DNA of 64,000 nucleotides from Rhynchopus sp. YZ270_cl-10 (GCA_964035575.1 OZ037934.1:62001-126000), one strand, 5' to 3'; positions 44,300 through 54,731 are shown, numbered from the stretch's first letter. Numbers and translations: made by a program. Notes: a model not told the origin generated them from the sequence alone.

Positions 44300-45165
44300 T
44301 GAGGGTCACCAGCGACTACCGCGCTGCAGTTACCCCATTGTTCCCCTTCAAAGGGTAGTGACCCACACTTTTACTTTAACTGCTCACACCTTATCCTCTT
44401 TTGAAACTTTTAAAATGCAAAATGTAACCTTTTCTGTCGCAACCAAACACCTCGAGGGGAGGCGCCAGTGTCTACCGCGCTCTGGTAACCTCCTCTTTTT
44501 CATTTATGATTTATTTTTCTTTTACGGCAGCAATTACTGTTAGGTGAAAGGGTGCGTAGCGACACCCCCGATGCGAGCTACCAACACAACCATCAAAACC
44601 CCCCTTATGACTAAACATGCAAGCACATGCACACACAAACACTACATGTGCCCAAAGAGGCGTGCGGCGCGTCTTACCATACGGACGTTCTTCCCGCCCA
44701 CCAAAATCCCAAATTCCCCAACTCCCCTATTTAATACCCCCACCTCACCCTTCCCCCTTTACACAATACACACGTGCCGGTGAAGCTGCGTAGGAGTCTA
44801 CTAGGCCACCTTGCATGCTCCACCAGGTACGCTACTAGCGAAAACAACAGCACACTCTTATGGGACACTATGTCAACCGCAGTAGCCCCAAACTTCCCCC
44901 CCACGGGTAGTGACACACACTTCTACAATTTGTAACAAAACAAAACTTTAATAACTCAAATTTTAATTTTTAAAAAAAAAAATGTTTTATTTTAAAATAT
45001 TTTTTTTCGCAATTGCAAACTGAAACAACCTGTCGCTATCAACACCTTGCGGGGAGGCGCCAGTGGGTACCGCGCCCCTGTAACCTCCCACCTTTTTATT
45101 TTCGGCAGCAGTCACTGTAAAGTAGACGGGTGCGTAGCGACACCCCCGATGCGAGCCACCTGTAC
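44300..45165 (+). ncRNA. Diverged tandem units with conserved stem-like blocks, unknown RNA?
   Basis: Blocks GGGTAGTGACNCACACTT, GGGGAGGCGCCAGTG...TACCGCGC...GTAACCTCC, GGCAGCANTNACTGT and GGGTGCGTAGCGACACCCCC (then GATGCGAG) occur in the same order twice, about 550-595 bases apart. The CCAG...TACCGCGC word occurs a third time at about 44309. Spacers between blocks are diverged while the blocks hold, and no frame is shared. That pattern suits a structured RNA better than a protein. Identity unknown. Confidence 0.35.
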
Positions 45166-45310
45166 TACCATTTAACCCCCCTTATCCCCATATGCAAGTA
45201 AGATACGTTACGCAATGTGGGAACGTACTACTCGTGCCCTACTCACTAGTTTATTTTTCTGCCACGACAACCCCCAGACTCAGCCCCTGCCCGTGGCCCG
45301 ATGTAGTACC

Positions 45311-45550
45311 CTAAGCACACCCGATTGCGGCACAGGCAAATGCGACGACAAGGGGAGGAGGGGTGGGGAGAGCGATGGGTACCTGAAGTGGAAGTTGCGC
45401 CTCTGCTGGGTGTCCGAGTCTCATAGGTAATAACACGAGCCACATGCCCCAAAAGAACGCCACCAACACCCCAACAAGGGCAAATCGTGTACGCCGCCAC
45501 AACACAAACCTACCTAAGAGATCAGGGCTCCTGGTGGGGGTTTGCGACTG
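45311..45550 (-). CDS. Candidate membrane-protein exon, weak
   Basis: The minus strand reads WRRTRFALVGVLVAFFWGMW then LVLLPMRLGHPAEAQLPLQ with a possible CAG|GTACCC donor near 45381. One hydrophobic helix after a basic stretch looks coding, but no partner exon is seen and it lies in retroposed DNA. Confidence 0.2.
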   Translation of the reverse strand, partial: QSQTPTRSPDLLGRFVLWRRTRFALVGVLVAFFWGMWLVLLPMRLGHPAEAQLPLQVPIALPTPPPLVVAFACAAIGCA

Positions 45551-45620
45551 CCACAGATGCCTGCCTCTCACTCTGCCCGCCCCCTCGCCCCTAAAGACAC
45601 ACAAACACACCAGTCACTGC

Positions 45621-46432
45621 ATTTGAGTTGACGGTCTTGAAAACACTTCGCTGGCTGGTGTGTCAAACGGTCTGTGTATGGTTTGCACGTAACGCTCTAC
45701 GTATACGATACGATCTGTATGCAACGAACGCAACGCAACGAACGCAACCGATGTGTACGTTACGATCTGTATGTAACGAACGCAACGCATGCAACGCATG
45801 CAACGCAACGCAACCGATGTGTACGTAGCGATCTGTACGAAAGCATGCTACGGGTTTAACGCCATCGCGTTAACGCAACACCTGCGCCGCTGTGACACTT
45901 CGCTGGCTCGTGTGGTTGTGATAACGGAACGGTCTACACGTGCGTTACACACAACGCTATGCATATGCGATACACGCGTTAACCGCATCGTGTGGTTACC
46001 AAACGCAGCCCACCTTCGGTGGGCTGCTGCAACTCGTGCCGTGTGTGGCCCATGCATGGTTCTCACAGCTCGCTGGCACGTTTCCCAAGCCGCAAAACCG
46101 GGTTTTTGGCCAAAACGCCTGTTTTGCCTGTAGAACCCTGTAGAACCCTTAAGAAACACGTGTATAAAAGGGGTACTCGTGACACCCTGGTGTCAGGGTC
46201 TCTAAGGGCTCCCAGCCTCGCTGAGCCTATACACCCCCCAAAAAGTGTCCGATCTTTCCAAAGAAAACGTTTTTTCGGCTGGGCGAAGCTTCTACACCCT
46301 CAAAAAAAAACCGGTTTTTGGTCGGATCCAGCAGGGGGGAGGGGGAGACTGAAGGGGGGGGTTAGAGACTGAGGGAGTGGCCGGAACAGCAACCTTTAAA
46401 AACTAGAAAACACAAGTGTTTTCTAGAATTTT
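45621..46432 (+). mobile_element. Hairpin-ended repeat element, type B, both ends present (R6)
   Basis: The left end is ATTTGAGTTGACGG and GAAAACACTT (45639-45648). The right end is AGCAACCTTTAAAAA with the perfect palindrome CTAGAAAACACA/AGTGTTTTCTAG (46403-46426). It is about 812 bases, nested in the retroposed insertion, so it is younger than that. No clear target duplication. Confidence 0.7.
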
Positions 46433-47426
46433 GTTGATGTTAAAATCGATTGCGCCCTGGGTGCTATCTTGGGATATGAAAGGGGGAAAGCGTGTGATGG
46501 GGGCGAGCTGTGTGTACCCTATTTGCTGCCTTACGTTTCACTTTCCACACCGCCCCATATAAATACACACTAGTTATACTTACACAATGCATATTCCCTT
46601 TTTTTTTTTTTTTTTTTTTTTTTTTGAGTGACTTTTAAGCGTATACCTTTGGCTAAGCACGCCACGACACCGCTTACATTACTGCGCGCACCACTCCATT
46701 TGTATTTTCCAGTTTTAGGGGAGGTATCCTCGCGTACGAGTTGTTTGACTCCAAAGTGATTCCCCGGCCTCTCAAGCAAGCAGGAGACCAACGTCAGGGG
46801 AGGTGTAATGAGATACCCTGGGCCGTGCCCACCTTTTGTGTTCTGTTCATTTTGTTTGAGTGGTGCGCCCACCTTGCTTTTTGTTCATTGTGTACAAACC
46901 TATCGCAATAAAAAGACCACTAAAGGCCAAAGAGAAAAAAAAAAAAAAAAGCTACGTGCACACCGGTTACGTTGTGTTGCATGCGTTGCGTTCGTTGTGT
47001 AGAGATCGTTATATACAGAGTGCAACGAACAGAGCGGTTGCGTTGCGTTGGTTGTGTTCGGTTGGTTACGTTCGTTGCGTTCCGATCGTTTCGTACACAT
47101 CGGTTGCGTTGCGTTGCATGCGTTGCGTTGCATGCGTTGCGTTCGTTGCATACAGATCGTTACGTACTCATCGCTTGCATTGCGTTGGATGCGTTGCGTT
47201 CGGTGCGTTGCTTCCGTGTCTTCGGTTCGAGACGTTACGTACCGAACGGTTGCGTTGCGTCGGTTGCATTCGTTCCGTTCACATCGTTCCGATCTGAACG
47301 GAACGATGTGAACGCAAGAAACGTATCGCATCGGTTGCGTTGGTTGGCTTCTGTGCGTTGCAAACCTTTCATACATCAACCACACCAGCCAGTGAGTGTT
47401 AAGGATTGCCAAAAAAAACTAAATCC

Positions 47427-50400
47427 AACGCATCGGTTCGAACGCATCGGTTCAAACGCATCGGTTCGAACGCATCGGTTCATACGCATCGGCTCAAACG
47501 CATCGGTTCAAACGCATCGGTTCAAACGCATCGGTTCAAACGCATCGGTTCGAACGCATCGGTTCGAACGCATCGGTTCAAGCACATCGGTTCATACGCA
47601 TCGGTTCAAACGCATCGGTTCAAACGCATCGGTTCAAACTCATCGGTTCAAACGCATCGGTTCAAACGCATCGGTTCAAACGCATCGGTTCAAACGCATC
47701 GGTTCAAACGCATCGGTTCAAACGCATCGGTTCATACGCATCGGTTCAAACGCATCGGTTCAAACGCATCGGTTCAAACGCATCGGTTCGAACGCATCGG
47801 TTCAAACGCATCGGTTCAAACGCATCGGTTCAAACGCATCGGTTCGAACGCATCGGTTCAAACGCATCGGTTCAAACGCATCGGTTCGAACGCATCGGTT
47901 CAAACGCATCGGTTCAAACGCATCGGTTCGAACGCATCGGTTCGAACGCATCGGTTCGAACGCATCGGTTGTGACGCATCGGTTCGAACGCATCGGTTCT
48001 AACGCATCGGTTGTGACGCATCGGTTCGAACGCATCGGTTCTAACGCATCGGTTGTGACGCATCGGTTCTGACGCATCGGTTCGAACGCATCGGTTCAAA
48101 CGCATCGGTTCAAACGCATCGGTTCAAACGCATCGGTTCGAACGCATCGGTTCTGACGCATCGGTTCTGACGCATCGGTTCGAACGCATCGGTTCAAACG
48201 CATCGGTTCTAACGCATCGGTTCAAACGCATCGGTTCAAACTCATCGGTTCAAACGCATCGGTTCAAACGCATCGGTTCAAACGCATCGGTTCAAACGCA
48301 TCGGTTCGAACGCATCGGTTCAAACGCATCGGTTCAAACGCATCGGTTCAAACGCATCGGTTCATACGCATCGGTTCAAACGCATCGGTTCAAACGCATC
48401 GGTTCGAACGCATCGGTTCAAACGCATCGGTTCAAACGCATCGGTTCGAACGCATCGGTTCAAACGCATCGGTTCAAACGCATCGGTTCATACGCATCGG
48501 TTCAAACGCATCGGTTCAAACGCATCGGTTCAAACTCATCGGTTCAAACGCATCGGTTCAAACGCATCGGTTCAAACGCATCGGTTCGAACGCATCGGTT
48601 CGAACGCATCGGTTCGAACGCATCGGTTCGAACGCATCGGTTCAAACGCATCGGTTCGAACGCATCGGTTCGAACGCATCGGTTCGAACGCATCGGTTCA
48701 AACGCATCGGTTCAAACGCATCGGTTCAAACGCATCGGTTCAAACGCATCGGTTCGAACGCATCGGTTCAAACGCATCGGTTCGAACGCATCGGTTCAAA
48801 CGCATCGGTTCGAACGCATCGGTTCTGACGCATCGGTTCTGACGCATCGGTTCTGACGCATCGGTTCGAACGCATCGGTTCGAACGCATCGGTTCGAACG
48901 CATCGGTTCGAACGCATCGGTTCAAACGCATCGGTTCGAACGCATCGGTTCGAACGCATCGGTTCGAACGCATCGGTTCAAACGCATCGGTTCAAACGCA
49001 TCGGTTCAAACGCATCGGTTCAAACGCATCGGTTCGAACGCATCGGTTCAAACGCATCGGTTCGAACGCATCGGTTCAAACGCATCGGTTCGAACGCATC
49101 GGTTCTGACGCATCGGTTCTGACGCATCGGTTCTGACGCATCGGTTCAAACGCATCGGTTCGAACGCATCGGTTCAAACGCATCGGTTCTGACGCATCGG
49201 TTCTAACGCATCGGTTCAAACGCATCGGTTCAAACGCATCGGTTCGAACGCATCGGTTCTGACGCATCGGTTCTGACGCATCGGTTCTGACGCATCGGTT
49301 CGAACGCATCGGTTCGAACGCATCGGTTCAAACGCATCGGTTCTGACGCATCGGTTCTAACGCATGGGTTCAAACGCATCGGTTCTGACGCATCGGTTCG
49401 AACGCATCGGTTCGAACGCATCGGTTCAAACGCATCGGTTCAAACGCATCGGTTCGAACGCATCGGTTCTGACGCATCGGTTCTGACGCATCGGTTCTGA
49501 CGCATCGGTTCGAACGCATCGGTTCGAACGCATCGGTTCAAACGCATCGGTTCTGACGCATCGGTTCTAACGCATCGGTTCAAACGCATCGGTTCTGACG
49601 CATCGGTTCGAACGCATCGGTTCGAACGCATCGGTTCAAACGCATCGGTTCAAACGCATCGGTTCTAACGCATCGGTTCGAACGCATCGGTTCAAACGCA
49701 TCGGTTCAAACGCATCGGTTCTAACGCATCGGTTCTAACGCATCGGTTCTAACGCATCGGTACGAACGCATCGGTTCTGACGCATCGGTTCTGACGCATC
49801 GGTTCAAACGCATCGGTTCTGACGCATCGGTTCTAACGCATCGGTTCAAACGCATCGGTTCTGACGCATCGGTTCTAACGCATCGGTTCGAACGCATCGG
49901 TTCAAACGCATCGGTTCAAACGCATCGGTTCTAACGCATCGGTTCTAACGCATCGGTTCTAACGCATCGGTACGAACGCATCGGTTCGAACGCATCGGTT
50001 CGAACGCATCGGTTCAAACGCATCGGTTCAAACGCATCGGTACGAACGCATCGGTTCGAACGCATCGGTTCAAACGCATCGGTTCTGACGCATCGGTTCT
50101 GACGCATCGGTTCGAACGCATCGGTTCTAACGCATCGGTTCTAACGCATCGGTACGAACGCATCGGTTCGAACGCATCGGTTCAAACGCATCGGTTCTGA
50201 CGCATCGGTTCTGACGCATCGGTTCGAACGCATCGGTTCAAACGCATCGGTTCTGACGCATCGGTTCAAACGCATCGGTTCGAACGCATCGGTTCGAACG
50301 CATCGGTTCGAACGCATCGGTTCAAACGCATCGGTTCTGACGCATCGGTTCGAACGCATCGGTTCGAACGCATCGGTTCGAACGCATCGGTTCGAACGCA

Positions 50401-51773
50401 TCGGTACGAACGCATCGGTTCGAACGCATCGGTTCAAACGCATCGGTTCGAACGCATCGGTTCGAACGCATCGGTTCGAACGCATCGGTTCAAACGCATC
50501 GGGTCGAACGCATCGGTTCGAACGCATCGGTTCGAACGCATCGGTACGAACGCATCGGTTCGAACGCATCGGTTCTGACGCATCGGTTCAAACGCATCGG
50601 TTCGAACGCATCGGTTCGAACGCATCGGTTCGAACGCATCGGTTCTGACGTATCGGTTCTGACGCATCGGTTCGAACGCATCGGTTCAAACGCATCGGTT
50701 CAAACGCATCGGTTCTGACGCATCGGTTCTGACGCATCGGTTCAAACGCATCGGTTCAAACGCATCGGTTCAAACGCATCGGTTCAAACGCATCGGTTCT
50801 GACTCATCGGTTCGAACGCATCGGTTCAAACGCATCGGTTCAAACGCATCGGTTCGAACGCATCGGTTCGAACGCCTCGGTTCAAACGCATCGGTTCAAA
50901 CGCATCGGTTCAAACGCATCGGTTCAAACGCATCGGTTCTGACTCATCGGTTCGAACGCATCGGTTCAAACGCATCGGTTCAAACGCATCGGTTCTGACG
51001 CATCGGTTCAAACGCATCGGTTCAAACGCATCGGTTCAAACGCATCGGTTCAAACGCATCGGTTCTGACTCATCGGTTCGAACGCATCGGTACGAACGCA
51101 TCGGTTCGAACGCATCGGTTCGAACGCATCGGTTCGAACGCATCGGTTCGAACGCATCGGTTCTGACGTATCGGTTCTGACGCATCGGTTCGAACGCATC
51201 GGTTCAAACGCATCGGTTCAAACGCATCGGTTCAAACGCATCGGTTCAAACGCATCGGTTCTGACGCATCGGTTCTGACGCATCGGTTCAAACGCATCGG
51301 TTCAAACGCATCGGTTCAAACGCATCGGTTCAAACGCATCGGTTCTGACTCATCGGTTCGAACGCATCGGTTCAAACGCATCGGTTCAAACGCATCGGTT
51401 CGAACGCATCGGTTCGAACGCCTCGGTTCAAACGCATCGGTTCAAACGCATCGGTTCAAACGCATCGGTTCAAACGCATCGGTTCTAACGCATCGGTTCT
51501 GACTCATCGGTTCGAACGCATCGGTTCAAACGCATCGGTTCTAACGCATCGGTTCGAACGCATCGGTTCGAGCGCATCGGTTCGAACGCATCGGTTCGAA
51601 CGCATCGGTTCAAACGCATCGGTTCGAGCGCATCGGTTCTAACGCATCGGTTCAAACGCATCGGTTCAAACGCATCGGTTCGAGCGCATCGGTTCTAACG
51701 CATCGGTTCGAACGCATCGGTTCAACCGCATCGGTTCGAGTGCATCGGTTCTGACGCATCGGTTCACACGCAT
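47427..51773. repeat. 14-bp minisatellite (ACGCATCGGTTCNN)n, about 310 copies
   Basis: Twelve bases are nearly fixed and two vary from unit to unit (GA, AA, TG, TA, rarely AT). A few units read GGTTGTG or GGTACGA. The unit shares GCATCGGTT with the roughly 50-bp repeat inside the type A/B elements on both sides, from which it probably arose. Open frames through it are by-products of the 42-base period. Confidence 0.97.
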
Positions 51774-52228
51774 GTACGTAACGATGTCTACACAACGAAC
51801 GTAACGCATGTAACACCACGTAACCGATGTGTACGCAACGAACTCAACGAGAGGTTACAAACCCCCACGCACGTTTCTCTCAGCTCGCTGGCACGTTTCC
51901 CAAAGCCGCAAACCCGGTTACGTGTCTGAAAAGCCGGGTTTTGGGTGAAAAACGACAGTTTTGCCTGTAGAACCCTTTAGGAACGCACGTTTCTAAGGTA
52001 TTTTTCACGTAAACTCGCGACACGAAAATAGGAATTAAAAACTCATCTCTCAGAAAAAATATTTTTTTGTTCTCAGAAATGGCTCAATCTTTCCAATGAC
52101 GAAAAAATCTTACACTTTGGCGCCTCTGCGTGAAATGTCATTTTTTGGGGTACCCCGTCGGGGGGGGTTAGGGGGACAGGGGTACGCCACAAAAGCAACC
52201 TTAAAAACCTTAAGACAGAGTGTTAAGG
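51774..52228 (+). mobile_element. Type A element remnant, right part (R7)
   Basis: It has the AACCCGGTTACGTG...GCCGGGTT block, TTTGCCTGTAGAACCC, and an eroded right palindrome CCTTAAGACAGAGTGTTAAGG. It forms the right edge of the cluster and joins the 14-bp array on its left. Confidence 0.6.
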
Positions 52229-52413
52229 AATCATAGGTCCAGTGTAATAATAGGTCTATTCCCTCTTTATGTAGGTTAAATTGTATTTTTCCTTCCGCTT
52301 ATTCCTAATTTTGGTGCCCCTTCCCCTTCGGTCCCCCTACGTAAGGGTAAATTGGAGATTAAATTCAAAAAAAAAAAATTCAAAATGAAAAGTTAAAATT
52401 GCCTCAAAAAGCG

Positions 52414-52443
52414 TGCGGGTATTATGCTAGCATAATACCCGCA
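52414..52443. repeat. Perfect 30-bp palindrome without loop
   Basis: TGCGGGTATTATGCT is followed directly by its exact complement. It lies 135 bases upstream of the coiled-coil gene start; a binding site for a dimeric protein or a cruciform are possible. Confidence 0.9.
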
Positions 52444-52577
52444 CCTACATACAGTGTAATACGTCGACCCCCCTTTAAACTGCTCTCTCTTTTTTTCCCC
52501 TCTGCTTTTTGTTTGTTGCTTTCCCCCACCCCACCACATCACCCACATCAGGATATTTCCTTTCCAAGCTGGACCAG

Positions 52578-53198
52578 ATGGACCACAAACGCCATGACCG
52601 TGCACGCATGCTGTTTGAACAGGACGAGCTGAAGGCACGTGAGGTTGTCACAGCAGAGTTCCTCCAGCATTACGATGCCTTTGCGGAGCAGATGCAGATG
52701 CAGACAGACGCGCTTGTCGCTGAGGAGCGCGAATACAAACGTGCGATCCTGCGCGCAGACCGGCAGATGCAGCGCGGGGTGCGTGCTGAGGAGCGGTCCC
52801 GCCTCGGGCTTGTCCTGCTTGAGGCGGAGCACCGTCTTGTGCTGTGGGACGAGCGGCGCCGCATTCGCCTTGTTGTCGAGGACCTTCTTGACAAAGTCAG
52901 AGACCAGGAACGCCGGAGGGCTGCTGCAGAGCTGAAGAAGAAGCGGGAGGCCCTGCGCAAGCAGCAGGAAGACCGGTGTAAGAAGGAGGCGATCCGGCGC
53001 TGGGCGGAGGAGCAAGAGCTGCGCACGGCGGAGGAGTTCCTGCGAGGGTACCAAGTCAAGCGCCAGCAGGAAAGGCTAAAGCAAAACAAGACCATGCCTT
53101 CGCTTATCCACAAATGCAAGCCCACTGCCGTTGACGACTCCGTCACCACGGAGCGCAACGAATCCGAATTTTTTTTTCCCTGGACCAAAATGGGCTAA
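52578..53198 (+). CDS. Coiled-coil protein, unidentified (206 aa)
   Basis: The start ATG (MDHKRHDRARMLFEQDE) is immediately preceded by GGACCAG, an acceptor-like AG. An upstream ATG in frame at 52509 reads poorly. Almost the whole product is one charged alpha-helical coiled coil (EEREYKRAILRADRQMQRGV, ERSRLGLVLLEAEHRLVLWD, ERRRAAAELKKKREALRKQQ), typical of cytoskeletal or axonemal proteins, though no family signature is visible. The last residues (SEFFFPWTKMG) come from a T tract next to a SINE, so the natural end may be altered or spliced elsewhere. The coiled-coil gene at 54732 follows on the same strand. Confidence 0.65.
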   Translation: MDHKRHDRARMLFEQDELKAREVVTAEFLQHYDAFAEQMQMQTDALVAEEREYKRAILRADRQMQRGVRAEERSRLGLVLLEAEHRLVLWDERRRIRLVVEDLLDKVRDQERRRAAAELKKKREALRKQQEDRCKKEAIRRWAEEQELRTAEEFLRGYQVKRQQERLKQNKTMPSLIHKCKPTAVDDSVTTERNESEFFFPWTKMG

Positions 53199-53206
53199 AC
53201 ACAATC

Positions 53207-53250
53207 TCTCTAGGGTGGCTACAAGTACAACCAAGTTTTCAAAAAAACAA
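53207..53250 (+). repeat. SINE-like repeat, family 1, 3' end with A tail
   Basis: CTCTAGGGTGGCTACAAGTA, then CAACCAAGTTTTC and an A-rich run; plus-strand counterpart of 32653-32715. It begins 8 bases after the coiled-coil stop. Confidence 0.65.
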
Positions 53251-53289
53251 AAAAAAGAAAAGTCTCCAATTGGGTGGGTTCCTGTTGTC

Positions 53290-53400
53290 TTCGCCACTCT
53301 TTCTTGTCTCTTTGCAGAGTGGCGAAGTTTTACTTGAAACACAACAGTTAAGGCGACTAAGCAGCGAGAGGCTTAGGTTGCATCTCAAACTTTTTCTTTC
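53290..53400 (+). repeat. SINE-like repeat, family 2, with 12-bp hairpin
   Basis: From 53314 it matches the window start (12-105, reverse complement). The perfect hairpin CTTCGCCACTCT...AGAGTGGCGAAG (about 53290-53328) lies at its 5' side. The MITE target duplication begins 4 bases after it. Confidence 0.65.
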
Positions 53401-53411
53401 TTTCTCTTATC

Positions 53412-54326
53412 CAGGGGTCGCGCTAATTTTGGGGAAAATCGGCGAAAAAATGGAAAAACGGTACCAAAAAACGTACCTGAAACAGCTGTGCACCAGGGGG
53501 TGAAAAAACAGTGTTTTGTGGCATTTCCGAGCCAATCCCAGGCTGTGGTGGGGGATATACGGAAAAATGGACAAAATTTTAGTGACTTAAATTTTCACAA
53601 AATATGAACCCATACTCGTAAACAAGGGTCATTTTCAGGTCTGAAAACCCAGCTTCAGATGAAATGGTGGTGCTTTTGACACCACTGAACAGTAGGTAGC
53701 GCCGCAGGCGCACGGTGCCCAACTTTTGTCTTCTCTTTTTCCCTTTTCTCTGCGTTCTTTTGATTGTACGAGCTGATTGCTCTCCCCAGTGGTCACATGT
53801 GTGCGCAAAAACACGCTAAAGTACCCTTACTATGAAATATGAGATTCTCTGCAAGCATGTTCCCAGATAACGAAAAAAGGGAGGCGTTTTTGAGCGTTTT
53901 TGTTGATCGCATCGTCCGATGCGGTGCAATTGCAGAAAGTGATGGGGTCATTTTGGAAAAATGGACGAATTTTCGGTATTTAAGTTTTCACCATTTTTTA
54001 TTCCTGTGCACTTTTCGAGACTGCCGATTCTCGTAAAGAAGGGTCATTTTCAGTTCTTGATTGAGAACAGTAGGTAGCGCCGCAGGCGCACGGTACCCAA
54101 CTTTTGTCTTTTTTCCCCCCCTTTTCTCTGCTTTCTTTTGATTGCGCGAGCCAATTGCTCTCCACGGTGGGGTCACATGTGTGTGCAAAAACACGCCAGA
54201 GTACGTTAACTATGAAATGTGAGTTTCTCCGATTTAGTAAGGAAACCCCGGTTTGCAAAAAAAAAACGTACCGAGCAAAATCGCCAAAAATCTACGGTAG
54301 TCGGCAGCAAGTTAGCGCGACCCCTG
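53412..54326. mobile_element. hAT-like MITE, 15-bp TIR and 8-bp target duplication
   Basis: The ends are CAGGGGTCGCGCTAA and its exact complement, flanked by CTCTTATC at 53404-53411 and 54327-54334. An 8-base duplication with CAGGG ends is the hAT pattern. The 915 bases are non-coding and contain two copies of a roughly 378-bp unit (AGTAGGTAGCGCCGCAGGCG at 53691 and 54069). The GCGCCGCAGGCGCACGGT word links it to the element at 3027-3845. It must be moved by a transposase elsewhere. Confidence 0.9.
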
Positions 54327-54437
54327 CTCTTATCTCGTTTGTTTTTTTTTTTTTTTTTACGCACACTACTTTTTTGTGAGCGTAAAGTGTCACGTCGTTC
54401 ACTCACCGAACCGTGCTCTGCAACACCACCACCCAAC

Positions 54438-54584
54438 AGGTGAGAGTGTGTGGAAGTGTCAACGTATCAAACAACAAGAAGGGGGGTGAGGGAACGAAGT
54501 GACACTGTTCTCGGTTCAGTGTAGCATCGGCCTCTGGTGTCTACGCTAGTATAACGAAGTTTTCAAAAAAAAAAAAAAAAAAAA
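54438..54584 (+). repeat. SINE-like repeat, composite copy with A tail
   Basis: The 5' part (GTGAGAGTGTGTGGAAGTGT ... AGTGACACTGTTC) matches 10486-10566 in reverse. The 3' part (TCTGGTGTCTACGCTAGTAT, AACGAAGTTTTC, then 20 A) matches family 1. This copy joins the two and suggests a full SINE of about 145 bases. Confidence 0.75.
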
Positions 54585-54731
54585 GCATCTCTTTTTTTGA
54601 TCGTGTACTCATATCTTATATTCACCACCAACAACCACAAGGCAGAGTATCACACACACCACCTAACTGTCTAACATCAAAACCATTTGCTCACAGGTCT
54701 CTTGTGGAGGACACTAAAGGACAGACTTTAA

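Larger units (their letters stand above)
43800..46949 (+). mobile_element. Poly(A)-tailed retroposed insertion inside R5
   Basis: The uninterrupted sequence in R1 reads CATAGCTACGTGCACACC. Here AGCTACG is present on both sides (43793-43799 and 46950-46956), a 7-base target-site duplication. The insert ends in about 20 A, preceded by CAATAAAAAG roughly 30 bases upstream, a polyadenylation signal. It is therefore a reverse-transcribed, polyadenylated plus-strand RNA. No protein is recognised in it. A second element (R6) lies inside. Confidence 0.8.
43372..47424 (-). mobile_element. Type A element R5, split by a 3.15-kb insertion
   Basis: The right palindrome is at 43372-43392 and the left end (AGTGTTAAGG... 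A8 CTAAAT) at 47395-47424. Bases 43372-43799 and 46950-47424 match the two halves of R1 continuously. Between them lies the insertion 43800-46949. Confidence 0.75.

Noticed and set aside
44262-44543. 93-codon open frame in the retroposed insert
   Set aside because: The frame is not kept in the duplicated unit 580 bases downstream.
38429-47424. Helitron identity for the hairpin-ended elements
   Set aside because: No TC start, no CTRR end placed after the hairpin and no Rep/helicase sequence.
47406-51773. Open frames of NRCVRTDAFEPM-type repeats
   Set aside because: Product of the 14-bp array with a 42-base period; variants introduce stops at random.
47427-51773. CRISPR array
   Set aside because: Units are contiguous 14-mers without unique spacers, in eukaryotic DNA.
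47427-51773. Telomeric repeat
   Set aside because: The unit has no TTAGGG-like G-rich motif and is internal.
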